DNA of 41,783 nucleotides, from assembly GCA_018001935.1 (NCBI GenBank), contig JAGNHB010000053.1, positions 1 through 41,783 of the forward strand, in the 5' to 3' direction. A program made the position numbers and the translations under genes. The notes beneath the pieces are model-generated. The model saw nothing but the letters and a program-made list of their open reading frames with translations. It made no database searches and was not told where the DNA came from. Source of the stretch: Acidobacteriota bacterium (GTDB lineage: Bacteria; Acidobacteriota; JAAYUB01). Shown here piece after piece: positions 22,021 to 30,886 of the stretch (its first letter is position 1; every line of letters begins with the position of its first letter).

Positions 22021-23405
22021 CTCGGCCTGCCGGGGCCTCTTCGTGCGGGGGCGAGCAGGGGGGCGGAGGCGATGAGGGCCACGAGGAGGTTGCCCGCCAG
22101 GTAGGCGGCGCAGAGGGGGGTCAGGGTGCGCAGGCACAGCGGGTAACCCGCCCGGGCGAGGACCAGGGGGCCCATCAACCAGACGAAATGGGTGAAGAAC
22201 AGGGTTTCCAGGCGGCCGAACACCCGGTCCAGGACCCGGAACCCCTCCCGGGAGAGGGGGGCGTCGGACCCGGCGCGGGACCCCGGCGGGACGTTCCAAC
22301 CGGCCAGGTCCCGGCGGCCAACCCAGGCCCGCACCACGCGACGGATCCACCCTGACAGGGCGAAGCCGGCCAGCAGGGTCGCGAGGCAGGGCAGAAAGCC
22401 GCGGTAGACGTAGTGGTGGAAGGTCTCGGGCCGGCCGACCCGCAGGGCCTCTCCCATGGCGGTCACGGCCGCCGCGCCCACCCAGGCGGCGCCCGCCAGG
22501 GCCGCTGTCCACTGGAGGAGGCGGAGACGGGCCTCGCCGTCGAGGACCCAGCGCTCCAGGACCCGGTCGTCGGAGGCGTCGCGGAAGCCGGCCGGCCAGT
22601 CGGCGTCGGTCGGCTCGCCGGCGGGGGGAAAGTACGCAACGCCGGCGTCAGGGAGCACGGCGGAACGGACCGCCGGGACGTTGTCGGCCGCCGGCGGCGG
22701 GGGATCGGCCGGGTCGGGCGAATCCCCGGCGGGGCCCCCCTCGGGAAAAAGGGCGTCCGTATCGGGCGGGACCCCGGCGGGGGGCGGGTTGGCGCCCGGG
22801 GCGTCGAGGGGGGCGGAATCTCCCGGGCCTGCCGGTTCCCCGGCGGGATCCACCCCCGGGGGCGGGGTCCCGGGGCAAGGCGACGCGGTGCCGGCGCCCG
22901 GGGCGCTTTCGTCCGGGGTCGTGGCGTGTCCCGGGGGCCGGGCCGCCCAAGCCCGGCGGGCGATCCAGTCGGCGCCGGCCAGCAGGTCGCGGGTGTCCAC
23001 GGGGGTGACCCGGCCGGCCTCGTGGAGCAGGATCGCCCCGTCCACCGGGGAGGTGCCGGTCAGGGCGGCCCAGGGGAAGCGCTGTTCCCCGAGGCCGAAG
23101 TGCTCCGCCTCCCGGACGGTGACACCGTCGGGGCCGATCTCCAGCCCCACGCGGGACCAGGCGACGCAGGCGACGGCGTTCAGCCAGAAGGCGCTGAACA
23201 CGAGGAGCCAGGCGGCGGTCAGCAGGCCGCCGCCGACGTACTCCGGAGGGCGTCCGAGGAGTTGGTCCGCGGCGAGGTTGCCCAGGGACCAGGAGAGCAG
23301 GCCAAGGACGAACATTCTCCCCGCCGGCGGGTGCTTGCGGATCAGGAGGGGCCGGGCCGAGGCCGGGCCGGGATCGTTGCCGTCAATGGGGTCCGGTCTG
23401 CCCAT
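22017..23405 (-). CDS. Membrane protein with PH-like domain and Pro-rich linker
   Basis: A 462-residue protein I cannot name. Two membrane spans (about 31-50 and 58-82) are followed by a short beta-rich part (85-150, LEIGPDGVTV and the lines after it) that resembles bacterial PH-like domains. A long Pro/Gly/Ala/Asp-rich linker (about 157-275) follows, then four more spans (about 300-318, 335-352, 410-425 and 440-458). The start at 23405 is the first Met before the hydrophobic region; GGAGG is about 15 nt upstream, rather far. The stop codon lies in the first bases of the 115-bp repeat. Single gene; no hint of substrate. Confidence 0.72.
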   Translation of the reverse strand: MGRPDPIDGNDPGPASARPLLIRKHPPAGRMFVLGLLSWSLGNLAADQLLGRPPEYVGGGLLTAAWLLVFSAFWLNAVACVAWSRVGLEIGPDGVTVREAEHFGLGEQRFPWAALTGTSPVDGAILLHEAGRVTPVDTRDLLAGADWIARRAWAARPPGHATTPDESAPGAGTASPCPGTPPPGVDPAGEPAGPGDSAPLDAPGANPPPAGVPPDTDALFPEGGPAGDSPDPADPPPPAADNVPAVRSAVLPDAGVAYFPPAGEPTDADWPAGFRDASDDRVLERWVLDGEARLRLLQWTAALAGAAWVGAAAVTAMGEALRVGRPETFHHYVYRGFLPCLATLLAGFALSGWIRRVVRAWVGRRDLAGWNVPPGSRAGSDAPLSREGFRVLDRVFGRLETLFFTHFVWLMGPLVLARAGYPLCLRTLTPLCAAYLAGNLLVALIASAPLLAPARRGPGRPR

Positions 23406-23710
23406 GGTTGTTCGTCGATACCTCCTCGCGAAGTCACGCCCCGCATCGCGTTCCGGGCGGACCCGGTTCCCGGATGCCGCGTTTTGCTCCCGGCATCGCC
23501 CCCCCTGAGGGGTTTCGGAGGCGGCATTGTAGGCGCCGGCACCGGCGTTGTCAAGCCGCCGCGGACATTCGACCCTCATCATGCTGGTAGGAACGCAGCC
23601 GCTAAAGCGCCTGCGGGGAGATGGCGCCACAGGTTCGGCTGCCCCCCGGAATCCGAATTCTTGCAGGGACGGCCATGCCAATTCCTCTTTCACCGGCATT
23701 CTCCTTACGA
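23406..23710. other. Spacer, divergent; no gene seen
   Basis: The segment between the divergent membrane-protein and vapB genes. Around 23575-23700 the sequence has a small palindrome CGCTAAAGCG (23601-23610) and keeps an open frame on the minus strand, but there is no ribosome site or recognisable domain. It may be another dispersed element; I see no second copy in the window. Confidence 0.35.
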
Positions 23711-23716
23711 TATAAT
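23711..23716 (+). promoter_or_regulatory. Perfect -10 box (TATAAT) for vapBC
   Basis: TATAAT 34 bp before the antitoxin start. The -35 at the right distance (TTTCAC, 23688-23693) is poor. Antitoxins of this type usually repress their own promoter by binding palindromes over it; none is obvious here. Confidence 0.5.
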
Positions 23717-23749
23717 AAAAAGCGGACGAATTGGTAAGGAAGGGCCGAG

Positions 23750-23998
23750 ATGAGCATTGCCACGATGACTAGCAAGGGCCAGGTCACGGTGCCCAAGGAA
23801 ATCCGGGACCGGATCCACCTGGGGGCGGGGGACAAGCTCGATTTTCAGCTCACCGACTCCGGGGTCATCCTCGTCCGGCCGGTGACGCGCAAAGTGTCGG
23901 ACGTCTTCGGTTGCCTGTCGGGAAAAACACAGCAAACCGCAACCGTTGAAGAGATGGACGAAGCAGTCCGGACCCTTCACTGGGAGAACTGGAAATGA
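23750..23998 (+). CDS. vapB: AbrB/MazE-fold antitoxin (VapB-type)
   Basis: An 82-residue protein whose first 45 residues are a SpoVT/AbrB swapped-hairpin DNA-binding domain: TMTSKGQVTVPKEIRDRI, then LGAGDKLDFQL and the closing GVILVRPV. The C-terminal half (about 46-82) would wrap the toxin and block it. It overlaps the toxin gene by ATGA, the usual antitoxin-first arrangement. GGAAGGG about 8 bp upstream supports the start. Confidence 0.92.
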   Translation: MSIATMTSKGQVTVPKEIRDRIHLGAGDKLDFQLTDSGVILVRPVTRKVSDVFGCLSGKTQQTATVEEMDEAVRTLHWENWK

Positions 23999-24390
23999 AG
24001 GCACTGGACACCAATGTCCTGGTGCGGTTCCTGGTCAACGATGACCGTGCCCAGGCCGAGCGGGTTCGTCGATTGCTGGCCGGTGCGGAGGAAGAGGGCG
24101 AGAGCTTCCTGATCACGTTGCCGGTGGTGATGGAGCTGATCTGGGTTCTGCGATCCGTGTACGGTCTCGACAAGGCGGCCATTCTGGAAGCGCTGGATGC
24201 CCTGACCCTGATGCCCGTCCTGGAATTCGAGCAGGTCGACCGTGTCAGGGAACTGATCCGGTTGGGCCTGAAAACCCGGCTGGAACTGGTTGATCTCCTG
24301 ATCTGCATCTGTGGCAGGCTTTCCGGAGCGGAATCGACGCTGACCTTCGACCGGAAGGCCGGTCAGGAAGCGGGTTTCACGCTGATCTGA
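23995..24390 (+). CDS. vapC: PIN-domain ribonuclease toxin (VapC-type)
   Basis: A 131-residue PIN-domain protein, expected to cut tRNA or rRNA with Mg2+ when freed from its antitoxin. The acidic set is complete: D5 (ALDTNVLVRFL), E47 (VVMELIWVL), D100 (ELVDLLICI) and D119 (LTFDRKA). Nothing points to inactivation. It is translationally coupled to the antitoxin by a 4-bp overlap. Confidence 0.93.
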   Translation: MKALDTNVLVRFLVNDDRAQAERVRRLLAGAEEEGESFLITLPVVMELIWVLRSVYGLDKAAILEALDALTLMPVLEFEQVDRVRELIRLGLKTRLELVDLLICICGRLSGAESTLTFDRKAGQEAGFTLI

Positions 24391-24398
24391 AGGCAGGG

Positions 24399-25712
24399 AT
24401 GCAACGCCGATCCGACGCCCGGGGGACTCCGATGCGGCTGGTGATGTTGGCCCTTTTCAGCGTGTTGTTTTCCGGCATGCCCTTGTGCGCCCGTGACGGG
24501 TGTATCCCGCCACGGTCGCCCGGCGACCTCGACCGCAACGGGGCGGTGAACTCGAAGGACCTGGGGAATCTGGAGAAGTACCTGGCGGGCTCGTTGATGC
24601 CGAACCAGTTCAGCGCCCCCGCCAACGCCGACGTCAACGACGACGGCAGGGTGGACGCGGCGGACTGCCTGGGCCTGCTGCGGCGGATGCATCCCCCGGC
24701 CGGCCGCTGGTACGAGAGCAACCCCACCTACACCGACCCGCGCGACGACACCGCCGACTGGCACTTCTCCACCCCGGAGGCCGAGGGCCTGGACCCGCTG
24801 CTGCTGGAGGCGGGGGGCAACTCCATCGCCGGCAATTCCTGCATCTTCAGCCTGCTGGTCGTCCGCCACGGCAAACTCGTCTACGAGCGCTACTACCAGG
24901 GCATGGACAAATCCCGGGCCAACAACATCCACTCGGCCTCCAAAAGCCTTTTACAGGCGCTGATCGGCCTCGCCGTCGAGAAGGGCTGCCTGGACGGCTG
25001 GGACACGCCGGTGTCCGCCGTGCTGCCCGGCCTTTTCGTCGATGCCCCGCAAGGCAAGCGGGACATCACGGTGCGGCACCTGATGCAGATGTCGTCCGGC
25101 CTCCTGTGGACGGAGGACAGCACGGAGTACGCCCTCGAGAAGACCCCCGACTGGGTGCAGGCCATCGTCGCGCTGCCGCAGCTCTATGCGCCGGGGAATT
25201 CCTTCAATTACAGCACCGGCAACACCCACCTGGCCTCGGCCGTGCTCCAGCAGGCCACGGGCTTGCCGACCCACGCCTTCGCCGCCGAGAACCTGCTGGA
25301 CGCCCTGAACATCACCGTCGAGCACTGGGGGTGCCCGGACCCGCAGGGGGTCGACTCCGGGGGGTGCAACGTCTACATGACCCCGCGGGAGATGGCCAAG
25401 TTCGGCCTGCTCTACCTCCGGGGCGGCCTGTGGGAAGGCCGGCGCTTGCTCCCGGCGTCGGCCGTGGCCCAGGCCGCCGAGGGAATCTGGCCGGTCGATG
25501 CGGAGTTCACCTACGACACCGGCTGGTGGTCGCGCACGATTTCCGGCCACCCCATGTACTTCGCGTGGGGGTACGGCGGCCAGTTCATCTACGTCATGCC
25601 CGACCTGGACCTCGTCCTGGTGACGACGGAGAACACGGCGGGCACGCCGGACGAGATCGACGCGGGAATCCTGATCCGGGACTATGTCATCCCCGCCGTC
25701 ACGGCCCCCTGA
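24399..25712 (+). CDS. Secreted class C beta-lactamase-family hydrolase with dockerin-like pair
   Basis: A 437-residue protein (404 to 437 depending on the start; ATG at 24432 is the alternative, and either gives a signal peptide ending near PLCARDG). Residues about 42-97 carry two calcium-loop repeats, GDLDRNGAVNSKD and ADVNDDGRVDAAD, dockerin-like. The remainder is a serine beta-lactamase/esterase/DD-peptidase fold: S179-A-S-K182 as SxxK, Y271-S-T as the second motif, and GYGGQF as the likely third. The family includes esterases and peptidases, so antibiotic resistance should not be assumed. AAGG followed by AGGG lies just upstream of 24399. It begins 8 bp after vapC but is probably not functionally linked to it. 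Confidence 0.87.
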   Translation: MQRRSDARGTPMRLVMLALFSVLFSGMPLCARDGCIPPRSPGDLDRNGAVNSKDLGNLEKYLAGSLMPNQFSAPANADVNDDGRVDAADCLGLLRRMHPPAGRWYESNPTYTDPRDDTADWHFSTPEAEGLDPLLLEAGGNSIAGNSCIFSLLVVRHGKLVYERYYQGMDKSRANNIHSASKSLLQALIGLAVEKGCLDGWDTPVSAVLPGLFVDAPQGKRDITVRHLMQMSSGLLWTEDSTEYALEKTPDWVQAIVALPQLYAPGNSFNYSTGNTHLASAVLQQATGLPTHAFAAENLLDALNITVEHWGCPDPQGVDSGGCNVYMTPREMAKFGLLYLRGGLWEGRRLLPASAVAQAAEGIWPVDAEFTYDTGWWSRTISGHPMYFAWGYGGQFIYVMPDLDLVLVTTENTAGTPDEIDAGILIRDYVIPAVTAP

Positions 25713-25776
25713 GACCCACGCGGCCTTCCATGGTTTCCCGCCTGCCGATCCTTCCCCGCCGCTTTTGCCCCCTGCC

Positions 25777-25820
25777 GTCCCTTTGGTCCTTTGGGTCCCT
25801 CTGGTCCTTTGGGTCCTTTC
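25777..25820. repeat. 9-bp periodic GTCCCTTTG tandem, copy C
   Basis: GTCCCTTTG, GTCCTTTGG, GTCCCTCTG, GTCCTTTGG, GTCCTTT. Here it stands without the flanking sequence found around copies A and B. Confidence 0.8.
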
Positions 25821-25878
25821 CCGCAGCTGTCGACCCAGGCCGGCCCCGAACAATTTTTTCTTCCCGTGAATTTTTTGC

Positions 25879-25906
25879 TTGCTTTTTCCGGTTCAAGGTG
25901 TAAACT
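25879..25906 (+). promoter_or_regulatory. Candidate promoter of the ribosomal operon
   Basis: TTGCTT (25879-25884), 16 bp, TAAACT (25901-25906), preceded by TG. A second candidate is GTGACG (25921-25926), 18 bp, TACTAT (25945-25950). The start codon of rpsJ is at 26148, leaving a leader of about 190-240 nt. The spacer 25713-26147 holds no gene that I can support. Confidence 0.5.
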
Positions 25907-26042
25907 GCCCGTCTTTGCCGGTGACGCCTTGTGCGTCTTCTTTTTACTATAGGCCTTGCATGAACCCGACGGGTTCCGCTGCGACGCCTGATAATTTCGG
26001 ACAGCCCCCCGTTCACGGCCGACACTGCCGGCGATTCGTGGG

Positions 26043-26078
26043 ACCCGCCTCCGGGCGGGGGTTCCGAAAACCCTTTTT
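26043..26078 (+). terminator. Terminator-like hairpins in the S10 leader
   Basis: Hairpin CCCGCC-TCCG-GGCGGG is followed by GGGTT-CCGAA-AACCC and TTTTT (26074-26078). It lies in the untranslated leader of the ribosomal operon about 70 bp before rpsJ. In E. coli, L4 controls its operon by attenuation in the S10 leader; a similar role is possible here but the structure differs and stem two is short. Confidence 0.4.
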
Positions 26079-26147
26079 CAGCAGACCGACGATTTCCGTG
26101 AGCGGGAAGTAAAACTCGGCTCGTAAACTCTGCCCTATTGGTGAAGT

Positions 26148-26474
26148 ATGATCGATGAAATCATCAGGATCCGTTTGAAGGCGTACGATTACAGGGTGTT
26201 GGACCAGTCCACGTCGGAAATCGTGGATATCGCCCTTCGTACCGGTGCCAAGGTGTCGGGCCCCATTCCGCTGCCCACCAACATCAACCGGTACACCGTC
26301 CTCCGGTCGCCGCACGTGGACAAGAAGTCCCGGGAGCAGTTCGAGATCCGGACCCACAAGCGGCTGATCGACATCCTCGAACCGACCCCCGAAACGCTCG
26401 ATCAGCTCATGAAGATGGACCTTCCGGCCGCCATCGACGTGGAAATCAAGGCTTTCGGCTCGGATCACAAATAA
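26148..26474 (+). CDS. rpsJ: 30S ribosomal protein S10
   Basis: A 108-residue S10, also known as NusE in antitermination. [14 protein letters not shown] at the N-terminus, [26 protein letters not shown] across the loop region and [11 protein letters not shown] are all conserved. It is first of the 31-gene operon; genes rpsL, rpsG, fusA and tuf that often precede it are absent here. The ribosome site before the start is weak (GGTGA), which might matter for leader control. Confidence 0.99.
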   Translation: MIDEIIRIRLKAYDYRVLDQSTSEIVDIALRTGAKVSGPIPLPTNINRYTVLRSPHVDKKSREQFEIRTHKRLIDILEPTPETLDQLMKMDLPAAIDVEIKAFGSDHK

Positions 26475-26493
26475 TACTACAACGGAGTGAGCG

Positions 26494-27123
26494 ATGGTTG
26501 AAGGGCTCATTGGAAAAAAGATTGGAATGACGCAGATTTTCCAGGGAGACGGCCGCGTGGTTCCCGTGACCGTGATCCAGCTGGGGCCTTGCGTGGTGGT
26601 CCAGAAGAAGTCCCTGGAACGGGACGGCTACGAGGCCATCCAGGTGGGGCTGGTGGAGGGGCGTCCTCCCAAGAAGGTCACCCGGCCCGTGAAGGGGCAT
26701 TTCCTCCGCGCGCAGGTCGTCCCGACGCGCATTCTCCGCGAGTTCAAGCCCACTATCTCCCTCGAGGAGATCCAGGTGGGCCAGGAGATCAAGGCGGACG
26801 GCGTGTTCCAGATCAACGAGAAGGTGGACGTCACCGGCAAGAGCAAGGGCAAGGGGTTCCAGGGGGTCATGAAGCGCCACAACTTCGGCGGCGGCGGTTC
26901 CACCCACGGCTCCATGTTCCACCGCGCCCCCGGTTCCATCGGCGCCTCGGCCTATCCCTCCCGTGTCATCAAGGGCATGCGGATGGCCGGCCACATGGGC
27001 GACGCCGGGGTCACCGTGAAGAACCTGGAGGTGGTCCGGATCCTTCCGGAGAAGAACATCGTGCTGCTCAAGGGCGCCGTGCCCGGCTACAACGGCAGCT
27101 ACGTCTTCGTCAAGAAGAAATAA
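26494..27123 (+). CDS. rplC: 50S ribosomal protein L3
   Basis: A 209-residue L3, the usual bacterial length. The N-terminus [16 protein letters not shown] and the long loop that reaches the peptidyl transferase centre ([20 protein letters not shown]) are clear. Where E. coli has the methylated Gln after GSIG, this protein has Ala, so PrmB-type methylation is not expected. AACGGAGTG just upstream serves as ribosome site. Confidence 0.99.
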   Translation: MVEGLIGKKIGMTQIFQGDGRVVPVTVIQLGPCVVVQKKSLERDGYEAIQVGLVEGRPPKKVTRPVKGHFLRAQVVPTRILREFKPTISLEEIQVGQEIKADGVFQINEKVDVTGKSKGKGFQGVMKRHNFGGGGSTHGSMFHRAPGSIGASAYPSRVIKGMRMAGHMGDAGVTVKNLEVVRILPEKNIVLLKGAVPGYNGSYVFVKKK

Positions 27124-27141
27124 GGATCGGGGAGAACGATC

Positions 27142-27768
27142 ATGCCAGTAGTGGAAATCAAGAACCTGAACAACGAAACGGTGGACCGGCTCGAGCTCCG
27201 GGACGACGTCTTCGGCGTCGAGCTGAAGGAGACCCTGATCTGGGAAGCGGTCCGGCACTATAACGCCTGCGGGCGCCGCGGCACCCACGCCACCAAGGGG
27301 CGGGGCGAGGTCAGCGGCTCCAACCGGAAGCCCTGGCGCCAGAAGGGGACCGGCCGCGCCCGGTCCGGGCAGACCCGCAGCCCCATCTGGCGGCACGGCG
27401 GGACCGTGTTCGGCCCCCAGCCCCGCGACTACTCCTACGTGTTCCCGAAGCGGAAGCGGAAGGGCGCCCTGATGTCGGCGCTGTCCGAGAAGCTCCGGCA
27501 GAACCAGGTGCTCGTGGTGGACCAGCTGGACGTGCCCAGCCACAAGACGAAGGCGATGGCGGGCATTCTCGCCACCCTGGACGTTCCGGGCAAGGTCCTC
27601 ATCGTAGACGACATGGGCAACGCCAATGCCGTCCTCGCCTCCCGGAACCTCCCGAAGGCCACCTTCGTCCCCCACACCGGGGTCAACATCTACAACGTGC
27701 TGAACAGCGGCACGGTGCTGTTCTCGAAGGCATCGATTCTCCAGCTCCAGGAGGTACTCGGGCGATGA
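27142..27768 (+). CDS. rplD: 50S ribosomal protein L4
   Basis: A 208-residue L4 lining the exit tunnel. The extended tunnel loop is visible ([20 protein letters not shown] then [11 protein letters not shown] and [17 protein letters not shown]). In E. coli L4 also represses this operon through the S10 leader. It overlaps rplW by ATGA, so translation is coupled. Confidence 0.99.
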   Translation: MPVVEIKNLNNETVDRLELRDDVFGVELKETLIWEAVRHYNACGRRGTHATKGRGEVSGSNRKPWRQKGTGRARSGQTRSPIWRHGGTVFGPQPRDYSYVFPKRKRKGALMSALSEKLRQNQVLVVDQLDVPSHKTKAMAGILATLDVPGKVLIVDDMGNANAVLASRNLPKATFVPHTGVNIYNVLNSGTVLFSKASILQLQEVLGR

Positions 27769-28058
27769 AAGACATTTACCAGGTGCTCCAGCGCCCCCGC
27801 ATCACGGAAAAGGGCGTGGACCTCAAGAACGAGGGCAACTACGCGGTCTTCGAAGTCCACCCCGACGCCAGCAAGCCCGAAATCAAGGAAGCGGTCCAGA
27901 AGCTTTTCAACGTGAAGGTCCAGTCGGTGCGCATCATGAACATGCCCGAGAAGAAACGCCGCATGGGCCGCTACGAGGGGCACCGCCCCGGCTACCGGAA
28001 GGCTCTCGTCAAGCTGAAGGCGGGCGAGAAGATGATCGAGTACTTCGATAACATCTAA
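27765..28058 (+). CDS. rplW: 50S ribosomal protein L23
   Basis: A 97-residue L23 at the exit tunnel rim, the docking site for trigger factor and SRP. The conserved VLQRPRITEKG start and the VRIMNMPEKKRRMGRYEGHR segment are present. Start overlaps rplD by 4 bp. Confidence 0.98.
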   Translation: MKDIYQVLQRPRITEKGVDLKNEGNYAVFEVHPDASKPEIKEAVQKLFNVKVQSVRIMNMPEKKRRMGRYEGHRPGYRKALVKLKAGEKMIEYFDNI

Positions 28059-28082
28059 AATCTCGGTTCAGGAATAACAGCG

Positions 28083-28904
28083 ATGGGAATCAAAGCACAT
28101 AAACCGGTTACCCCCAGTCGGAGATTCTTGACCCAGCTCACCTTCGATGAGCTGTCGGACGTCCAGCCGCTGAAGTCGCTGCTGGAGCCGAAAAAGCGCT
28201 CCGGCGGCCGCAACTGCCACGGCCGGCTCAGCATGCGCCACCACGGCGGCGGCCACAAGCAGCGCTACCGTGTCATCGACTTCAAGCGCCAGATGGACGA
28301 CATCCCGGCCAAGGTCGGCTCCATCGAGTACGACCCGAACCGCTCCGCCAACATCGCCCGGCTTCACTACGCCAACGGCGTCAAGAGCTACATCCTGGCG
28401 CCGGACGGCCTGAAGGAAGGGGCGATGGTCATGAGCGGGGAGAAGGCCGACATCCAGCTCGGCAACTGTCTGCCCCTGCGGAACATCCCCGTCGGCACCT
28501 TCATCCACAATTTGGAACTCCGCCCCGGCAAGGGCGGTCAGCTGGTTCGCAGCGCCGGGTGCGCCGCGCAGCTGCTGGCCAAGGAAGGCGACCACGGCGT
28601 GGTCCGCCTCCCCAGCGGCGAACTGCGGAAGATCCTCCTGGAGTGCCGCGCCACCCTCGGCCAGGTCGGCAACCTGGACCACGGGAACATCACGGTGGGG
28701 AAGGCCGGCCGGACCCGCTGGATGGGCGTGCGGCCCACGGTTCGCGGGACGGCCATGAACCCCATCGACCACCCGCACGGCGGCGGTGAGGGCAAGACCA
28801 AGGGCGGCCGTATCCCGGTGACCCCCTGGGGGGTCCCCACCAAGGGGTACAAGACCCGCCACAACAAGCGGACCGACAACGTCATCATCCGTCGGCGGAA
28901 GTAA
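28083..28904 (+). CDS. rplB: 50S ribosomal protein L2
   Basis: A 273-residue L2, needed for subunit joining and peptidyl transfer. Conserved stretches include [20 protein letters not shown], and near the C-terminus the catalytic-centre segment [18 protein letters not shown] with the essential His. Full length for the family. Confidence 0.99.
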   Translation: MGIKAHKPVTPSRRFLTQLTFDELSDVQPLKSLLEPKKRSGGRNCHGRLSMRHHGGGHKQRYRVIDFKRQMDDIPAKVGSIEYDPNRSANIARLHYANGVKSYILAPDGLKEGAMVMSGEKADIQLGNCLPLRNIPVGTFIHNLELRPGKGGQLVRSAGCAAQLLAKEGDHGVVRLPSGELRKILLECRATLGQVGNLDHGNITVGKAGRTRWMGVRPTVRGTAMNPIDHPHGGGEGKTKGGRIPVTPWGVPTKGYKTRHNKRTDNVIIRRRK

Positions 28905-28922
28905 GGGAAGGAGGATAAGCGA

Positions 28923-29210
28923 ATGTCGCGCTCAATCAGCAAGGGGCCTTTCATCGACGATCATCTCATGAAGAAGGTCGAGGATGCCCGTGAGAAGGAT
29001 AAGAAGCAGGTCATCAAGACGTTTTCGCGGCGGTCGACCGTCATCCCCGACATGGTGGGCCTGACCCTCGCCGTCTACAACGGGAAGAAGTTCATCCCCG
29101 TGTACGTCATGGAAAACATGGTGGGGCACAAGCTCGGCGAGTTCTCCCCCACCCGGTATTTCAAGGGGCACACGTCCAAGACGGCCAAGAAGATGGCCGC
29201 GAAGAAGTAG
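28923..29210 (+). CDS. rpsS: 30S ribosomal protein S19
   Basis: A 95-residue S19 of the small subunit head. [20 protein letters not shown] and [16 protein letters not shown] are diagnostic. AAGGAGGAT lies a few bases upstream of the ATG. Confidence 0.98.
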   Translation: MSRSISKGPFIDDHLMKKVEDAREKDKKQVIKTFSRRSTVIPDMVGLTLAVYNGKKFIPVYVMENMVGHKLGEFSPTRYFKGHTSKTAKKMAAKK

Positions 29211-29226
29211 GGCGAGAGGTGCGGAG

Positions 29227-29571
29227 ATGGAAAAAAGGGCAATGGGAAAATTCCTGAAGGGTTCCGCCCAGAAGGCGCGCCTGGTCGTGGACCAGATCCG
29301 CGGGCTCTCCGTGGAGGAGGCGCTGGGGTTGCTGCGCTTCTCGAAGAAGCGGGCGGCCGACCGGGTGGAGAAAGTCCTGAAGTCGGCCATCGCCAACGCC
29401 GAGTACGCCGACAAGAACGTGAGCCTGGACGAACTGTTCGTCTCCCGGGCGTACGTGGACATGGGCCCCACCAAGTTCCGGCGCCGCCTGCGCCCCGCCC
29501 CGATGGGACGGGCGTACCGCGAACGGCGCCACGGTTGCCACATCACGATCCACGTTTCCGACAACAGGTAG
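29227..29571 (+). CDS. rplV: 50S ribosomal protein L22
   Basis: A 114-residue L22. The hairpin that narrows the exit tunnel is seen as PTKFRRRLRPAPMGRAYRERRHGCHI. The start at 29227 aligns with the usual N-terminus; an in-frame Met five residues later (29242) is an alternative. Confidence 0.97.
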   Translation: MEKRAMGKFLKGSAQKARLVVDQIRGLSVEEALGLLRFSKKRAADRVEKVLKSAIANAEYADKNVSLDELFVSRAYVDMGPTKFRRRLRPAPMGRAYRERRHGCHITIHVSDNR

Positions 29572-29583
29572 GAGGAAGTCACC

Positions 29584-30249
29584 TTGGGCCAGAAAACACA
29601 CCCCTATGGATTCCGGCTGGGATACAACAAGACCTGGAAATCCAGATGGTATGAAAAGAAGAATTTCGGCAAGCTGCTGAACGAGGACCTGAAGATCAAG
29701 GAAGCCCTCAAGTCCAAGTTCTACCATGCCGGCATCAGCCGGATCGAAACCGAACGCGCCGCCGACAAGCTCCGGGTGTTCATCTTCTCCGCCCGCCCCG
29801 GCATCCTGATCGGGAAGAAGGGGAAGGAAATCGAGAAGCTGAAGGTGGAGCTCAGCAACACCACCGGTCGCAGCGTGGACATCAAGGCGGTCGAGGTGAA
29901 GGACCCCGAGCTGGATTCCCAGCTCGTGGCCGAGGCCATCGCCACCCAGCTCGAGAAGCGCGTCGCGTTCCGCCGGGCCATGAAGCGCGCGGTGGACTCC
30001 GCGGTGAAGACCGGCGCCAAGGGCGTGAAAATCCGCTGCTCCGGCCGCCTGAACGGGGTGGAGATCGCCCGCTCCGAGTGGTACCTGGTGGGGCAGCTGC
30101 CTCTGCACACCCTCAAGGCGGACCTGGACTACGGTTTCGCCCAGGCGTACACCACCTACGGCGTCATCGGCGTCAAGGTCTGGATCTACAAGGGCGAGAA
30201 GCTCAAGGACAAAACCCGGAAAGACGGGAAAGCTGTCGGGGAGAGATAA
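29584..30249 (+). CDS. rpsC: 30S ribosomal protein S3 (TTG start)
   Basis: A 221-residue S3 with the KH-domain motif [16 protein letters not shown] and the helicase-site C-terminal half ending in [10 protein letters not shown]. The N-terminus [13 protein letters not shown] directly follows a TTG codon with GTAGGAGGAA upstream, so TTG is the start. It begins 12 bp after rplV. Confidence 0.98.
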   Translation: MGQKTHPYGFRLGYNKTWKSRWYEKKNFGKLLNEDLKIKEALKSKFYHAGISRIETERAADKLRVFIFSARPGILIGKKGKEIEKLKVELSNTTGRSVDIKAVEVKDPELDSQLVAEAIATQLEKRVAFRRAMKRAVDSAVKTGAKGVKIRCSGRLNGVEIARSEWYLVGQLPLHTLKADLDYGFAQAYTTYGVIGVKVWIYKGEKLKDKTRKDGKAVGER

Positions 30250-30252
30250 GCC

Positions 30253-30666
30253 ATGTTGCAGCCGAAGAAGGTCAAATACCGCAAACAGCAGAAAGGTCGC
30301 ATGAAGGGGTGCGCCCAGCGTGGGCAGAACGTCTCCTTCGGCGACTACGGCCTCAAGGCCCTCGAGGGCGGGTGGGTCACCGACCGGCAGATCGAGGCGG
30401 CCCGTATCGCCATGACCCGTTACATCAAGCGCGGCGGCAAGATCTGGATCCGCGTGTTCCCGGACAAGCCCATCACCAAGAAGCCGGCCGAGACCCGCAT
30501 GGGCAAGGGCAAGGGCGCCCCGGAAGGCTGGGTGGCGGTCGTCCGCCCGGGCCGGGTCCTGTACGAGATCGAAGGGGTCACCCTGGACATCGCCGAGGAA
30601 GCGTTCCGCCTGGCCTCCCACAAGCTGCCCGTGAAGACCAAATTCGTCAAGAGATATGGAGCATGA
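30253..30666 (+). CDS. rplP: 50S ribosomal protein L16
   Basis: A 137-residue L16 near the A-site t[22 protein letters not shown] and the [21 protein letters not shown] segment are conserved. It overlaps rpmC by ATGA. Confidence 0.99.
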   Translation: MLQPKKVKYRKQQKGRMKGCAQRGQNVSFGDYGLKALEGGWVTDRQIEAARIAMTRYIKRGGKIWIRVFPDKPITKKPAETRMGKGKGAPEGWVAVVRPGRVLYEIEGVTLDIAEEAFRLASHKLPVKTKFVKRYGA

Positions 30667-30869
30667 CCATGCTGAAACCGACCGAACTCAGGGAAAAATC
30701 GCCTGACGAGCTTCGCGAGGAGATCAAGCGCCTCTCCGAGGACCTGTTCAAGATGCGGATGAAGAGCGCTTCCGGCCAGCTGGACAAGCCGAACCTCATC
30801 GGCGGCATCCGGCGCGACCTGGCGCGGGTGAGAACCGTTCTCCGCGAAAAAGAAATGAAAATCAGATGA
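30663..30869 (+). CDS. rpmC: 50S ribosomal protein L29
   Basis: A 68-residue two-helix L29, with the usual [21 protein letters not shown] start and [15 protein letters not shown] end. Start chosen at the ATGA overlap with rplP (30663); a second Met two codons later is possible. Confidence 0.97.
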   Translation: MTMLKPTELREKSPDELREEIKRLSEDLFKMRMKSASGQLDKPNLIGGIRRDLARVRTVLREKEMKIR

Positions 30870-30886
30870 ACCGGGAAGAGTGCCCT

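Noticed and set aside
24399..25712. Antibiotic-resistance class C beta-lactamase
   Set aside because: Only the general SxxK/YxT fold is visible; the dockerin-like front and family breadth point rather to an esterase or peptidase-like secreted enzyme.
26124..26129. A further TAAACT promoter directly before rpsJ
   Set aside because: No -35 match at 16-19 bp and it is only 18 bp before the start codon.
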